This document shows, in pieces, positions 1 through 10,200 of a stretch of DNA of 51,958 nt; the stretch's first letter is position 1; every line of letters starts with the position of its first letter. Below the pieces are notes generated by a model. The model had not been told where the DNA came from. It did not search any database and saw nothing but the letters and a program-made list of their open reading frames with translations. This DNA comes from Bacteroidaceae bacterium (GTDB lineage Bacteria > Bacteroidota > Bacteroidia > Bacteroidales > Bacteroidaceae). A program made the position numbers and the translations under genes. The DNA lies in NCBI GenBank assembly GCA_017960985.1, contig JAGCYD010000038.1, positions 1 to 51,958 on the forward strand, read 5' to 3'.

Positions 1-612
1 CAGGTCTTGTATTTGCGTTGGGCGGCTTTACTCCACGATATCGGGAAACCTCGCTCGAAGCGTTGGGAGCCTGCGGCTGGCTGGACCTTCAAGAACCATA
101 ATTATATTGGGCAGAAGATGGTCGCCCCCATCTTCCGTCGCATGAAACTGCCCCTCGACGAGCGTATGCACTATGTGGAAAAACTTGTGGGGTTGCACAT
201 GCGACCTATCGCCATTGCCGACGATGAAGTGACCGACTCCGCTGTACGCCGTTTGCTTTTTGAGGCTGGGGAAGACATCGACGACCTGATGTTGCTCTGC
301 GAGGCTGATGTTACCAGCAAGAATGCCGAGCGCAAGCAACAGTTCCTTCATAACTTCCAACTTGTACGCGAGAAACTGGCCGACTTGCAGGCTCGCGACA
401 ACTATCGCACTTGGACGAATCCCATCACAGGAGAGGAAATCATGCAGACCTTCGGCCTCCAGCCTTGTCGCGAAATCGGTATTCTGAAACAAGCCGTTAA
501 GGATGCCATTTGGGAAAGCCGTATTCCCAATACCCACGAGGCCGCCTTTGCTTTCATGCTCGAACAGGCAAAGGAGATGGGGCTCACACCTTTGTCTTCA
601 GCGGAGCAATAG
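1..612 (+). CDS. CCA-adding tRNA nucleotidyltransferase, C-terminal part (5' cut by window)
   Basis: The frame is open from base 1 and ends at TAG 610-612, leaving about 203 residues of a protein normally around 470-480 long in this phylum. The visible part starts in an HD domain (LLHDIGKP, then NHNYIGQ and LHMRP), followed by the helical body and tail region seen in bacterial CCA-adding enzymes/poly(A) polymerases that carry an HD phosphohydrolase domain. The nucleotidyltransferase head with its catalytic Asp residues lies upstream of the window and was not seen. The family adds or repairs the 3' CCA of tRNAs in the cytoplasm. The stop codon is inside the left arm of an inverted repeat (606-641), and the next gene is convergent. 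Family call is firm; substrate specificity is inferred. Confidence 0.85.
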   Translation, partial: QVLYLRWAALLHDIGKPRSKRWEPAAGWTFKNHNYIGQKMVAPIFRRMKLPLDERMHYVEKLVGLHMRPIAIADDEVTDSAVRRLLFEAGEDIDDLMLLCEADVTSKNAERKQQFLHNFQLVREKLADLQARDNYRTWTNPITGEEIMQTFGLQPCREIGILKQAVKDAIWESRIPNTHEAAFAFMLEQAKEMGLTPLSSAEQ

Positions 613-688
613 TATTGTGTGAAGTCGCGGAATACTATTGCGAGGTACGATGGAATATTATTGTTCCGACGGAGGGATAGTATTGCTC
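606..688. repeat. Inverted-repeat cluster between convergent genes
   Basis: GCAATAGTATT at 606-616 is the exact reverse complement of 631-641, with a 14-base spacer. A further related motif, ATAGTATTGC, lies at 677-686 inside the 3' end of the next gene. The cluster lies between the stop codons of two convergent genes and could form a weak AT-rich hairpin, but there is no GC-rich stem or long T-run, so it is not a typical intrinsic terminator. A 14-base form of the motif, GCAATAGTATTCCG, recurs at 51463-51476. Confidence 0.5.
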
Positions 689-1788
689 GTCCCCTGCCAT
701 ACTTTCAGGAACTGCTGTGCGATGCGTATGTGGTCGTGGTGACGACGGATGTAGGCAACGCTATCAAGGGAGAGCTGGCGGATGTCGTCGGGGTGGGTGA
801 GAAGTCGGGATTCGATTTGTGCAACGACATCATCCTCGCTAGGGCAGACATTGATAATGGGGCGAAGTTCGGTTTCACCTATGGATTGGTAGTGTTCCTC
901 TTCGCCACCACCGACAAGAACAAGTCCCTTTGCCATAGCCAACAGTCCGTTCATGCCTGGGGTATAACTATATAGTTGATCGAGCAGAATGTCGCTGTGG
1001 TTCATCATGTTCTGGTAGGTGGGGAAGGGTACACTTTCTGCTTTCACAATTTCCATGCGATCGGGGTATGTCTTTTGCAGTCGCTCGAGGGCGCGCAACA
1101 TAATGTCGGTACCCTTGTAGATAGAGCGATCGCGCTGGATGCCGATGAAGAAACGAAGTCCGGAATATTCGGGATGCTCCTCCTTGGGCGTGATGTTCTC
1201 CAGATTGATAGGGAAGGGGATGAAGTGGAGTTTGTCGGCATAGTGCTGGCGACAGCATACCAGATTCTCGTAGAGCGAGGCGATGATGCCGTCGCAATCG
1301 TCGGCTATCTGGTCGAAGAGCGTTCCCTTGGAACCTCGGAGCCAGTCGGCTTCCATCTGGTAAGTGAAGGGATTGAGGCGGCGCTGCCCGTTAAGATAGA
1401 AGTCGCTATAGCGGAAAGTATCGGGCTTCAGCCCTTCTTCGACCCAGGGTTTGTCGATACCGAAACTGCCGAGGAATAATTTGTCGTTCTGCTTGCGTAG
1501 CCGTTTGTAGTAGGGTAGGATACGCTCAGCACGGAGGTCGAGAAATACGGGGTTGATGAGTTGTACCACATCATAGTCGCGGAGACGCGGGAGTGTTCGC
1601 TGGATGTCGAATAGGTAACGCGCAGTATCAATCCATCCCAATGAACGCCGACGCAGGTCGATGTCGCGGGGATAGTCCTTCCAGCAGTCACCGTCGGAAA
1701 CGACCGTTACTTCGTGCCCCAGTGTGCGCAGACCTTCGGCCAGCGTCCAGTGCACATTACTGTATTCGCCAATTAGCAGTATTCTCAT
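658..1788 (-). CDS. GT4-type glycosyltransferase
   Basis: This 376-residue protein looks like a GT-B fold glycosyltransferase of the GT4/GT1 superfamily. The N-terminus reads as a Rossmann strand and helix (RILLIGEYSNVHWTLAEGL, then GHEVTVVSDG), and the C-terminal half carries the nucleotide-sugar part (FFIGIQRDRSIYKGTDIML about residues 213-231; GMNGLLAMAKGLVLVGGGEEE about 279-299). It probably transfers a sugar in surface polysaccharide or glycolipid synthesis. It is divergent from a flippase and GT2 pair, which fits a small surface-glycan cluster. The start at 1788 gives the complete Rossmann strand. A TACATTTG box (1802-1795) lies only a few bases upstream of the ATG. Acceptor and donor sugars cannot be read from the sequence. 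Confidence 0.8.
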   Translation of the reverse strand: MRILLIGEYSNVHWTLAEGLRTLGHEVTVVSDGDCWKDYPRDIDLRRRSLGWIDTARYLFDIQRTLPRLRDYDVVQLINPVFLDLRAERILPYYKRLRKQNDKLFLGSFGIDKPWVEEGLKPDTFRYSDFYLNGQRRLNPFTYQMEADWLRGSKGTLFDQIADDCDGIIASLYENLVCCRQHYADKLHFIPFPINLENITPKEEHPEYSGLRFFIGIQRDRSIYKGTDIMLRALERLQKTYPDRMEIVKAESVPFPTYQNMMNHSDILLDQLYSYTPGMNGLLAMAKGLVLVGGGEEEHYQSIGETELRPIINVCPSEDDVVAQIESRLLTHPDDIRQLSLDSVAYIRRHHDHIRIAQQFLKVWQGTSNTIPPSEQ

Positions 1789-1794
1789 GGCCTA

Positions 1795-1802
1795 CAAATG
1801 TA
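1795..1802 (-). promoter_or_regulatory. -7 box (TACATTTG) of the glycosyltransferase
   Basis: On the minus strand TACATTTG matches the Bacteroidota -7 consensus TAnnTTTG. Its last base is 6 bases before the ATG, so transcription would begin almost at the start codon. No convincing TTTG/TTG was seen 19-21 bp upstream, so this is tentative. Confidence 0.4.
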
Positions 1803-1856
1803 GTAAATTATTCATAATTCATCGTGCTTAATTTACAAAAATCCAATATTATTTAG

Positions 1857-1864
1857 TACTTTTG
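1857..1864 (+). promoter_or_regulatory. -7 box (TACTTTTG) of the flippase operon
   Basis: TACTTTTG matches TAnnTTTG and ends 10 bases before the ATG at 1875, implying a leader of only about 5-7 nucleotides. The -33 region is not obvious. Confidence 0.45.
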
Positions 1865-1874
1865 CATCTCGAAT

Positions 1875-3350
1875 ATGGAAAGAAGGGAGCAAGACGACAG
1901 TTACCGTCATGTGCTGAAATACACTTGGGTGTTCGGTGGCGTACAGGGATTGAAAATCCTTGTGACTCTGCTCCGCAATAAACTCACGGCGAAACTGCTG
2001 GGCGAGGCAGGAATGGGACTGAACAAGCGGTTCCTGAACATTGCGGAAGTATTGAATGCCTGGACGGACTTCGGCATTTCGTTTTATGCCGTGCGTCGCA
2101 TATCGGAATTGTACGAGGAGGGAACGGAGGACGAAATGCGTCGCTTTGTGGGCGTGATTCGTACCTGGAGCGTTTGGTCGGCATTGCTGGGCGCCATGCT
2201 TTGTTTCTTTTTGGCTTCTTGGCTGAATGACTACTACATTCCCGGCGAACCGCATCGGCTGGAGATTATGCTGTTGTCGCTGTTTGTGGCTTCTGTTCCT
2301 ATCGAGGCTGTGGAGTGTGCTGTGCTGAAGGGCTTGCGACGCTTGCGCACGGTGGCCGTAGTGGAGATTTTGTCTGCCCTTTCTACCTTCCTATTCACCG
2401 TACCTCTATACTACTGGCTTGGGATGCGTGGCATTGTGCTGTCGCTCGTGATGTGCGGCTGGTCAGTATCGTTGATACACCTATTCTTTTCGGTGCGCAT
2501 CTATCGCTATCGTGTTCGCCTCTTCTCTCATAGTGTCGTGCGCGAGGGATGGCCGCTCATTCGCATCGGCATCCCCTATGTGTTGGCCGGAGTGGCAGGT
2601 GCAATGGCGGCAGGCGAAGTGTTCAAGTTCCTCGGCGACGACCGCATCGTGGGGCTTTACAGTGTAGGCTACGGCCTGATGGTCACCTATGCAGGTATGA
2701 TATTCAAGGCTGTCGAGACTGATTTCTTCCCGCGCCTTTCCAGTTTGAACCACGACACGGTGCGACTGAACCATACTATTAATCAGCAAATAGATGTGTG
2801 CGTACTATTGATGGCTCCCATTTTGATATTGTTTATATTGGTGATGCCTTGGGCCATACGCCTGCTCTATACCGAGAACTTCCTGCCTGCAGTACCAATG
2901 GCCGTATGCGCCGTGTTCTATATGTTCTTTAAGGCAGTCACCACGCCCATTGCCTACACCTCGCTGGCAAAGGCCGATTCGTGGCTTTACCTATTGATGG
3001 AGTGCATCTACGATGTGGTGTTTGTACTTATGATGCGTTTCGGTTATTCCCAAATGGGATTGACGGGAGCAGGACTTGCCCTGTCGGCAGCGGCGCTGTT
3101 CGACTTGCTTATGATTGGCAGCGTGTATGGGCTCTACTATCAATATAGGATGCGCATGAGAACCTTTGCCTTGATTATTCCGCAAGGCATTTTGTTGCTG
3201 GTGACGGTTCTTGTCTGTCTGCTGGCCACACCGACGGTGAAGTATGCCGCTGGGATGTGCTGCCTTGTCCTCTCCGTACTCTTTTCGCTCCGACTGCTGT
3301 CTTCGGATAGTTCTGTGATACAAAAGGTAAATTCCAAGTTTAGAAGATAA
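1875..3350 (+). CDS. Oligosaccharide flippase family (Wzx-like) membrane protein
   Basis: A 491-residue polytopic membrane protein with about 12-14 hydrophobic segments. The N-terminus (KYTWVFGGVQGLKILVTLLR, about residues 15-34, then NKLTAKLLGEAGMGL) is the typical opening of the Wzx/MurJ-like polysaccharide export family of the MOP superfamily. Such proteins flip lipid-linked oligosaccharides across the inner membrane. Its stop overlaps the start of the downstream GT2 gene in TAATG, so the two are translationally coupled, and a GT4 gene is divergent. This suggests a small surface-polysaccharide or lipid-linked glycan cluster. The transported glycan is unknown. The ATG at 1875 gives the expected family N-terminus. 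Confidence 0.88.
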   Translation: MERREQDDSYRHVLKYTWVFGGVQGLKILVTLLRNKLTAKLLGEAGMGLNKRFLNIAEVLNAWTDFGISFYAVRRISELYEEGTEDEMRRFVGVIRTWSVWSALLGAMLCFFLASWLNDYYIPGEPHRLEIMLLSLFVASVPIEAVECAVLKGLRRLRTVAVVEILSALSTFLFTVPLYYWLGMRGIVLSLVMCGWSVSLIHLFFSVRIYRYRVRLFSHSVVREGWPLIRIGIPYVLAGVAGAMAAGEVFKFLGDDRIVGLYSVGYGLMVTYAGMIFKAVETDFFPRLSSLNHDTVRLNHTINQQIDVCVLLMAPILILFILVMPWAIRLLYTENFLPAVPMAVCAVFYMFFKAVTTPIAYTSLAKADSWLYLLMECIYDVVFVLMMRFGYSQMGLTGAGLALSAAALFDLLMIGSVYGLYYQYRMRMRTFALIIPQGILLLVTVLVCLLATPTVKYAAGMCCLVLSVLFSLRLLSSDSSVIQKVNSKFRR

Positions 3351-4288
3351 TGCTTGAGCCAGTTGTTTCGGTGCTAATGGCGGTTCACAACGCAGAGGAG
3401 TGGCTCGACGAGGCGCTCGATTCGCTGCTGTGTAACCAAACCTTGCAGGCTCTGGAAGTATTGGCCGTCGATGATGCTTCTACCGATACCTCGTACGCCA
3501 TACTACAACATCGGGCTGCGCAAGACAAACGACTGCGCGTATTTCAATGTCAGCACAACAGCGGTCAGGCTGTGGCACGAAACTTGGCACTACAACACGC
3601 CAAAGGTGAATATGTGACAATGGTAGATGCCGATGACTGGCTTTCGCATGATGCTTTGGCGTCTGCTGTCGAGGTATTCCGTCAGCATCCACAAACCGAT
3701 TGTGTCGTGTTTCAGTTGGAATATACGGGTCAGGAAACGGGACGCGCGAGGAATGTGTTTGCCGATGGATGCGATATGTTGACGGGCGAGGAGGCTTTCC
3801 GTCTTAGTCTCGACTGGTCGCTACATGGACTCTATATAGTGCGTCGCGAGATACATCTGCGTTATCCTTTCGATGATACTTTGCCACTTTACTCCGACGA
3901 CAATTGTACCCACCTTCATTACCTGCATAGCCGTGAGGTGCGTCCCTGTGCGGGCATCTATTATTACCGCAAGCATGGTCGCAACAGCACATCGGTTATC
4001 TCTCCGAACCGTTTTTTTCATGCCGAAGCAAATCTGTTGTTGCGCAAGCAACTGGTGGACGAAGGAGTGCCGCACGATATTCTTGACTTCTACGATGCGT
4101 ATCGTTGGAAGGTTTATCGTGGTCAGGTGTGGCTATTCTTTACCCATCGGTGTGAACTGACGAAAGCCGACCGAAATCGTGTGGTTAATGGCTTCCGTCG
4201 TCTTTATCCTTCTTTCGTGCGCACAATGCCTTGGCCGCTCTACTTTGTGAGCGAGTGGCTAAGGTGGTTATTAAAACGGGGATTTTAG
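3350..4288 (+). CDS. Family 2 glycosyltransferase
   Basis: A 312-residue GT-A fold transferase. The opening is canonical (VVSVLMAVHN about residues 5-14), the nucleotide-binding acidic pair is in VDDASTD (D41, D42), and the metal-binding DxD is in VDADDWL (93-96). Such enzymes use UDP- or dTDP-sugars in the cytoplasm to extend glycans on lipid carriers. It starts within the stop of the flippase gene (TAATG, shared A at 3350). The stop TAG (4286-4288) overlaps the stop of the convergent dehydrogenase gene (4285-4287), so the two transcripts must overlap at their ends. Donor and acceptor are unknown. Confidence 0.9.
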   Translation: MLEPVVSVLMAVHNAEEWLDEALDSLLCNQTLQALEVLAVDDASTDTSYAILQHRAAQDKRLRVFQCQHNSGQAVARNLALQHAKGEYVTMVDADDWLSHDALASAVEVFRQHPQTDCVVFQLEYTGQETGRARNVFADGCDMLTGEEAFRLSLDWSLHGLYIVRREIHLRYPFDDTLPLYSDDNCTHLHYLHSREVRPCAGIYYYRKHGRNSTSVISPNRFFHAEANLLLRKQLVDEGVPHDILDFYDAYRWKVYRGQVWLFFTHRCELTKADRNRVVNGFRRLYPSFVRTMPWPLYFVSEWLRWLLKRGF

Positions 4289-5244
4289 TTTACGACATTG
4301 ACAGGCTTCCCGCTGATGAAAGCGGAAAGGTTTTGTGTGGCGGTTTGTATCAGTCGCTGGCGTGCTTCGTGGCTCGCCCAGGCAATGTGGGGCGTCAGAT
4401 AACATCGTGGGGCTGTCAGTAATGGATTGTCGGCCCGCGCTGGCTCTACGGTAAGCACATCGGCACAATAGGCAGCCAAGCGATTCTGACTGAGTGCTTC
4501 CGCCAAGGCCGCTTCATCAACCAGCGGTCCTCGACCCGTATTGATGAGAATGGCGGTAGGCTTCATCTGCCGGAGCGAATGCTTATTTATCATTTCCCGT
4601 GTCTGTTCGGTCAGCGGACAATGCAACGAAAGGATGTCAGCTTCGGCAAGCGCCTGTTCCCAAGAGACTTTGTGTACACCCTTCGGCAGTTCGGATTCAT
4701 CTTTGCGAGTCACGGCAAGAACACGCATCCCGAAGGTCGTGGCGATTTGCGCCACCTGACCTCCGATGCTACCGAGACCATAGACAACGAATGTCTTGCC
4801 CATGAGTTCGGTGAGAGGCGTATCCATCCACATAAAGTCCTTGCTCAGTGTCCAGCGTCCCATTCTGTTTGCCTCGGCATAGTGTGCAATCTGATTCGTT
4901 ACATTCAGCAGATGGGCAAATACCAATTGTGCCACTGATGGCGTGCTGTAGGCAGGTATGTTGGTCACAACAATGCCCCTATCCCTTGCCGCTTCGATGT
5001 CCACGACATTGTACCCTGTTGCCAATACACCGATATATCTCAGGTGGGGTAATGCTTCGATGGTGTCACGGTTGATGATGACTTTGTTCGTGAGTATAGC
5101 ATCGGCTTCGTAACAGCGTTCCAGGGTTTTGTCAGCAGGTGTGCGGTCGTAGATGCAAACTTCGACATCGGGAAGTGCCTGTAGTGCATCCCAGTTCAAG
5201 TCGTTCTGTGTGGCGGTGAATCCGTCCAGTATGACGATTCTCAT
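4285..5244 (-). CDS. D-isomer 2-hydroxyacid dehydrogenase (hydroxypyruvate/glycerate-type)
   Basis: 319 residues from the ATG at 5244, which overlaps the murB stop as ATGA; a longer frame reading upstream into murB is not supported. The NAD-binding motif GLGSIGG is at 156-162. The catalytic triad of the family is present: Arg in NTGRG (R238), Glu in LTVEP (E267) and His in TPHIAWA (H286). The family reduces 2-keto acids with NAD(P)H in the cytoplasm. The sequence most resembles the glycerate/hydroxypyruvate branch, but the substrate is an inference. It is last in a lipoprotein - murB - dehydrogenase operon. Confidence 0.87.
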   Translation of the reverse strand: MRIVILDGFTATQNDLNWDALQALPDVEVCIYDRTPADKTLERCYEADAILTNKVIINRDTIEALPHLRYIGVLATGYNVVDIEAARDRGIVVTNIPAYSTPSVAQLVFAHLLNVTNQIAHYAEANRMGRWTLSKDFMWMDTPLTELMGKTFVVYGLGSIGGQVAQIATTFGMRVLAVTRKDESELPKGVHKVSWEQALAEADILSLHCPLTEQTREMINKHSLRQMKPTAILINTGRGPLVDEAALAEALSQNRLAAYCADVLTVEPARADNPLLTAPRCYLTPHIAWASHEARQRLIQTATQNLSAFISGKPVNVVN

Positions 5245-6251
5245 ATAAAGTTTACTTCGGGATGAATCTGAATGCCGAACTTGGTGCGGACGGCTTCTTG
5301 TATGGTTTCGCAAAGGCGAACAATGTCCTGCCCTGTGGCTCCGCCTTTGTTTACGAGTACAAGGGCTTGCTTGTCATGTACGGCAGCATTGCCCAGCGAA
5401 CGGCCTTTCCAGCCGCATTGTTCAATCATCCACCCGGCAGGGATTTTCACTTCTTCTGCACTAACCTCGTAGTGGGGCATGTTGGGATATTCCTTTACCA
5501 AGGCCTCATATTTTTGTCGCGATACGACGGGATTCACGAAAAAACTGCCTGCGTTACCTTGTACTTTGGGGTCGGGGAGTTTCGATTGGCGAAGTTCGAT
5601 AATAGTTTGGCGCAATTGTTCAGCCGTCAAGGTGTCCAGGGCTATACCCTTACGCTCCAGTTGGGCACGAATGCCTCCGTAATCCAACTGTGGTACGAAA
5701 GTACGCGACAAACGGTAGTTGACATAAAGCACGGCCCACTTACCCTTTTCCTCGGGTGTTTTGAAGATACTTTGGCGATAGCCATAGTGGCATTCTGCGT
5801 TTGTGAAGGTGCGTCGTTCGCCTGTTGTCAAGTTCATACACTCCACACCCTCGATGAAGTTGGCGGCCTCTGCGCCATAGGCTCCAATATTCTGTACGGC
5901 TGAAGCACCGACTTCACCAGGAATAAGCGACAGGTTCTCGAGGCCATACCATCCGTTCTCCAGTGTGTATGCCACAAAGTCGTCCCACACAACGGCTGCA
6001 CCTACGCGAAGAAGTCCGTCGTCGGTGTTTTTTATTCCTTTTATATTGGAGTGGAGTATGAGTCCGTCGTAGTCGCCCAAGAACAGCAGGTTACTGCCCC
6101 CTCCAATATGGAGCATCTTCCCTTTCCCTTGCCACGCTTTAAGTATCTCGCCCAGTTCTTCGGGGCTGTCGTATTCGGCAAAAGAGCGGCATTTGGCGTC
6201 GATGCCGAAGGTATTGTAGGGTAGGAGGGAGATGTCGTTGCGTCGGTTCAT
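5241..6251 (-). CDS. murB: UDP-N-acetylenolpyruvoylglucosamine reductase MurB
   Basis: MurB reduces the enolpyruvyl group to lactyl, giving UDP-MurNAc, the second committed step of peptidoglycan synthesis, using FAD and NADPH in the cytoplasm. Seen: NTFGID near the N-terminus, the FAD loop GGGSNLLF (50-57), the [17 protein letters not shown] segment, the YRQS motif, the catalytic serine motif QGNAGSFF, and the terminal HPEVNF with the conserved Glu. At 336 residues it matches the longer type I form. The start at 6251 (MNRRNDIS) leaves 7 bases after the upstream stop. An in-frame ATG at 6269 would overlap that gene by 11 bases and is the alternative. The stop overlaps the next gene's ATG. Confidence 0.94.
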   Translation of the reverse strand: MNRRNDISLLPYNTFGIDAKCRSFAEYDSPEELGEILKAWQGKGKMLHIGGGSNLLFLGDYDGLILHSNIKGIKNTDDGLLRVGAAVVWDDFVAYTLENGWYGLENLSLIPGEVGASAVQNIGAYGAEAANFIEGVECMNLTTGERRTFTNAECHYGYRQSIFKTPEEKGKWAVLYVNYRLSRTFVPQLDYGGIRAQLERKGIALDTLTAEQLRQTIIELRQSKLPDPKVQGNAGSFFVNPVVSRQKYEALVKEYPNMPHYEVSAEEVKIPAGWMIEQCGWKGRSLGNAAVHDKQALVLVNKGGATGQDIVRLCETIQEAVRTKFGIQIHPEVNFI

Positions 6252-6258
6252 GGGACAA

Positions 6259-7110
6259 TTAGTTTTCATAACCGACCAACTGCCATTGGTTGCCGTTGTG
6301 CCGGAACGCGAACACATCCAACATGCCGTTGGAAATGCCGCATTGCATCAGGTAGATGCGTGAAGGGTTGGGGTAAGTCTGTCCGAAATCGAGGTGTACG
6401 AACTTCGCGCCCGGAATCTCGGGACGGAACACGGGCCACTGACTGCGGTCGATGGTACCCTCGATGTCCGTTTCTTCCTCGTCGGGGTCTTCCATAGCAA
6501 AGGTCAGTTGAGGGGCGAGACTTTCCTGCTGGAATACGGAATCGGTAGTGAACTTTTCATAGAAACCTAAAAAATCCTCCAACTGTTTTGGAAGTGACGA
6601 ATGCTGTATGCTCTTCAGTCTCCATCGTCCATTCGTACGGTAGAAGTTGTAACTTGTCATGCTCTGTTCGTGCAGGTTGAGGCATTGCATGGCAACGGTT
6701 TCCAGTTCCGTGTCGTTCTGCAGGGTTTCCATCTGCCTCTTGTTATTCAGTATCAGGGTGTAGTAGTTATTCCCAGGCAAGCGGAACTCTTCGCGGAACT
6801 GTTTCTTGTCTTTGATGTGCCGTTCCGTGCCGTTGGCTTCGGTTACGGGTAGAGGGAAGTTGATTCGTTCGGTTCGGAAACGGGCATTGTGGGTGAAGGC
6901 AAAGATAAAATCCCCGAAAACTTCAGTCGTGTGGTTGTCTAAGGAAAGTCCTTCGTCGTCTTCCTCGATAATTTCTGTGGAATCGGTTTCCAGTTCACCC
7001 GCCCATTCGGTGCTGTCCCCGTCGGCATTTTCGGCATCCGTACGCCCGCGATTGCAGGATGCTATCAGTACGGCGCAAAGTACAATGCCGCTTAAAATAT
7101 AACCTTTCAT
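6259..7110 (-). CDS. Putative lipoprotein (possibly DUF4348)
   Basis: A 283-residue protein with a lipoprotein signal peptide (hydrophobic stretch then LIASC, lipid-carrying Cys at 19). An acidic linker (about 24-55) is followed by a mixed alpha/beta domain with no catalytic motif I recognise. Length, acidic linker and Bacteroidales context suggest the DUF4348 family, from memory only. It would sit in the cell envelope. It is the first gene of an operon with murB and a dehydrogenase and has a good promoter at 7136-7166. Function unknown. Confidence 0.75.
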   Translation of the reverse strand: MKGYILSGIVLCAVLIASCNRGRTDAENADGDSTEWAGELETDSTEIIEEDDEGLSLDNHTTEVFGDFIFAFTHNARFRTERINFPLPVTEANGTERHIKDKKQFREEFRLPGNNYYTLILNNKRQMETLQNDTELETVAMQCLNLHEQSMTSYNFYRTNGRWRLKSIQHSSLPKQLEDFLGFYEKFTTDSVFQQESLAPQLTFAMEDPDEEETDIEGTIDRSQWPVFRPEIPGAKFVHLDFGQTYPNPSRIYLMQCGISNGMLDVFAFRHNGNQWQLVGYEN

Positions 7111-7135
7111 AAGCCAATATGACTCAAATGCTCTG

Positions 7136-7166
7136 CAAAATTAACGAAAAGCTTGCGTACCGGCAA
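7136..7166 (-). promoter_or_regulatory. Promoter of the lipoprotein-murB operon
   Basis: Minus-strand -7 box TAATTTTG (7143-7136) with TTG (7166-7164) 20 bp upstream, matching the Bacteroidota promoter pattern. The expected start near 7132 gives a leader of about 20 nucleotides. Confidence 0.65.
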
Positions 7167-7195
7167 GCCATGAACAAGAATTATGTGACAGGACA

Positions 7196-7232
7196 TAAAA
7201 AATCCCCTCCCTTCTGGTGTGAGGGGAGGGGA
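7196..7232 (-). terminator. Intrinsic terminator of the PL11 lyase gene
   Basis: Stem 7224-7232 with 7203-7211 (9 bp, almost all G/C) and a 12-base loop, followed on the minus strand by six T (7202-7197). It lies 18 bases beyond the lyase stop codon. Confidence 0.9.
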
Positions 7233-7249
7233 ATAGTGATGTGTTTGTG

Positions 7250-10200
7250 TTACTTAATCAAGACCTTCTTGGTCGTTCCGTCAGACATCTTCACGATGTA
7301 AAGATGCCCTGCTTCTACGGCAGAAGTACGACGGCCGTCAAGGGTATAGTAACATACAGGAGTCGTTTGGGTCTTGACTTCCTCGACACTTGTGAGGACA
7401 TCGTCGTCAAGTTCTTCGCGTACATAGGAACTACCATTGCCTACATAATATAGGCGGAAGTTGTCGAAGATAGCCCAATCATAGGTTGTCGCTATGCTCT
7501 TGCGTACACCAAGCAGCAAAGTGCCGTTGGATACATATACCCGAAGGATGTTCCCATACAGTCCTGCCTGGAAAGCCACCTCAGCATCATGCATGTTGTT
7601 GGGATAAGCGGTAAGGCCTGTTGCAGCCTGCAGGTCGCTCAGACCGATACTGCTGCGGAGCCGAACAGCCTGGGCGGCATCATTCGCATATAGGGTTGCC
7701 AACTTGTTCGTGCCGTTATCATTTATGCCATTCCGATAGAATCCGTTTACGGTGAGAATGTACCATCCGTTCTCCAGACCAGTTATTGTCTGGTATGTAT
7801 CGAATGTCTTGTTGTAATGTTCGGCATTAGTGTAGGATTGGAAGATGAAGCCTGTTCCGCTCCAGCCCGTGTTGTTGTTAGCATCGAAGCCTCCATTGGT
7901 AACAGCAACTTCGTAAGCGCCCTCTATCTTGCAGTTCAGTTTGATGTTGTCGAACTGCATCTGGCCGGCATATCTGTTGGTGTTGTATAGGATGCTCCTT
8001 ACCTTCACGAAGTAAGATGCAATATTAATTGGCGTTCCGTCAATATATAGCGTTGTACCTGCGGCAGACGAGCGCAAGGAGACATGATGGTTGATTGTCG
8101 GGGCGGTTTCTGTCCTGAAGTAAACGCCTTTCGTTACAGAATAGTTGCCCACAACATTACCGCCAACCACGATTTCGCCTGTTGTCGCTCCTGTGAATGC
8201 GCGGAATGTGGCGATTGCGTTGTTGTTCTCGTCACGCAGGATGATCTCGCCCGCACGGTCGGCATTGGAGCCGATGATGGAAGTCTGTGCAAAGTCGAAG
8301 TCAAATTGGTAAACGCTTGTGTTTGCATACTCGGAGATAGCAGGCAGCGTGAAGGTTGCGGATGTTCCGTTGTTCGAGTCTAGAACGCTCTTCAACCAGA
8401 TACACTTGGAACCACTTGCTCCGTTAGACTGCTGAACGGCCGTAAGGCGATTGCCCAGAACGATTGACCAGTTGTCCATCCAGTCAGTATCCTCAAAGTT
8501 CTGAGTGAAGACATCGAGGTAAACGCCGTTGTCAAGTTGGTATGATGCATCAATGGCAGTACCGATATGCAGGTAGTAGCTCTTGTTGGAGTTGTTGAAG
8601 AATACAGTTCCGAAGTGTCCGGCAACGGAAGCGGAACATTCTACTCTCACATCAAGCAGGCTTGCAGAGCCTGCAGCCATATTCTGCAAAGTACCCAACA
8701 GATAGTCGCCATCGGCAAGTGCGCCATTTGAGCGGATATCAATTACGGGAACAAGGTACCGAGGTCCGTACTGCCAATTCTGCTTGCGCACGAATAGGGT
8801 GCCGATGTTGAGGCGGTCGCCATTGGCATTTCCTGCTCCATTGATATCGAATACAAGCCGTGAGCCTTCCTTGATGGTAAGGTTGTTGACAGTCATGTGA
8901 GCATATCCGTTGTCGTTCACATAAGGTGTCGTCTTCAGGTTGCTTGATATGTAAAGAGCCGAACCATACTCCATCGTAATGGATTTGTATGAACTTTCGG
9001 GGGCAGAAAGGTCGGAACCGAAGAACAATTCCGTGAAGCGGTTGCCCCATATATCGCTGTTCGTGATGCTTCCGTAGCAGATTAAAGCTCCCTGCCAGAT
9101 ATCCGTCTTACCCGTATGGGTATGCGTCTGGGTAGGCAGATGAGCGGCAGAAGTACCTTGCTTGCAGAGATTCGTGTTTCCAGACAAGCCACTTCCATTC
9201 AGTCTGATACGGTCCCAGGTGTGCTTCGTTTCCGTATATTGGACACGGTCGCCCCCTTCTATCGTCTGACGAGAGTTGAGGAAAAGAGTAGAAGGCTGAG
9301 CGCCACTGTTGATATTGACGGAATATTGAGAGCCGTTTCCGTCAGGCCAAACAAATACATCCCTTCCGTTGAGAGCCGTAGTGATGGAACCATTGTTGCC
9401 GATTCCTGTGCGGCCTGTCCAGGTGAGAGCAGGAGGAGCCTGAGTGAGTCCTTCGAGTTCTCCCACGAAGAAACTTGGATGAGGAGGCTGATTGTAACCT
9501 TCAGTCTGCCATACCATAGCCTGACGATACTGGTGGTCATACCAAAGCGATTGCATACGATGCTCGGTAGGCGTAACGGTGGTATAGACACGGATGAATC
9601 GGTTGTCCGAAGTTCTCATGACGATTTCCTCGCGCCAGTCACCAATAATATCTCCCATCGCGCACGGATTCTTCTTGGTGCCGTTGATACATTGTGTAGC
9701 ATAATTGCCGTGTCCCGTGTCGAAGATTCTCTGTCCCAGTTTATCGACAAAGAGGTAGCCTTCGCTCGACCCCGGTCCGTTTATGGTTTCTGAAAGCAGG
9801 TCGCCATCCCAGTAGATACGGAAGTTGAGTGCCATGGGATAAGGCGTCTGGGCATTCCAGTTGTTAGCCATTCCGCTGATGTAAACGGGTGAGGTGGGAT
9901 TCGGTTGCACATAGCTCAAAGGTATGATGCCAGAGCCTGTGGATGCAGCGATACCTCCAGGATATTCATTGGTAAAGTTTCCTGCCATGGCGCGTCCGTC
10001 GTCACCGCTTCCTACGGTTCGTGCATAGATTTCGCAAGTAGCCGCATTGCGGAAGTTGTTGCATGGGCTGCTCTCATTGCAGGCAAATGTCTCAAGCCCG
10101 TTTCTGAACGGGTCTAAGTCGCCTACATGCAGGGCATCTCCATGTCCCAGATTTGTAGATGAGCATCCATGAAGTGAGGAATCACCCGTGTGGAAGTCAA

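Noticed and set aside
28..537. 169-codon minus-strand ORF opposite the CCA-adding enzyme
   Set aside because: It is antisense to a conserved HD-domain protein and shows no family features.
5245..5313. Longer start for the dehydrogenase at 5313
   Set aside because: It overlaps murB by 73 bases; the ATG at 5244 overlaps the murB stop as ATGA and gives the family N-terminus.
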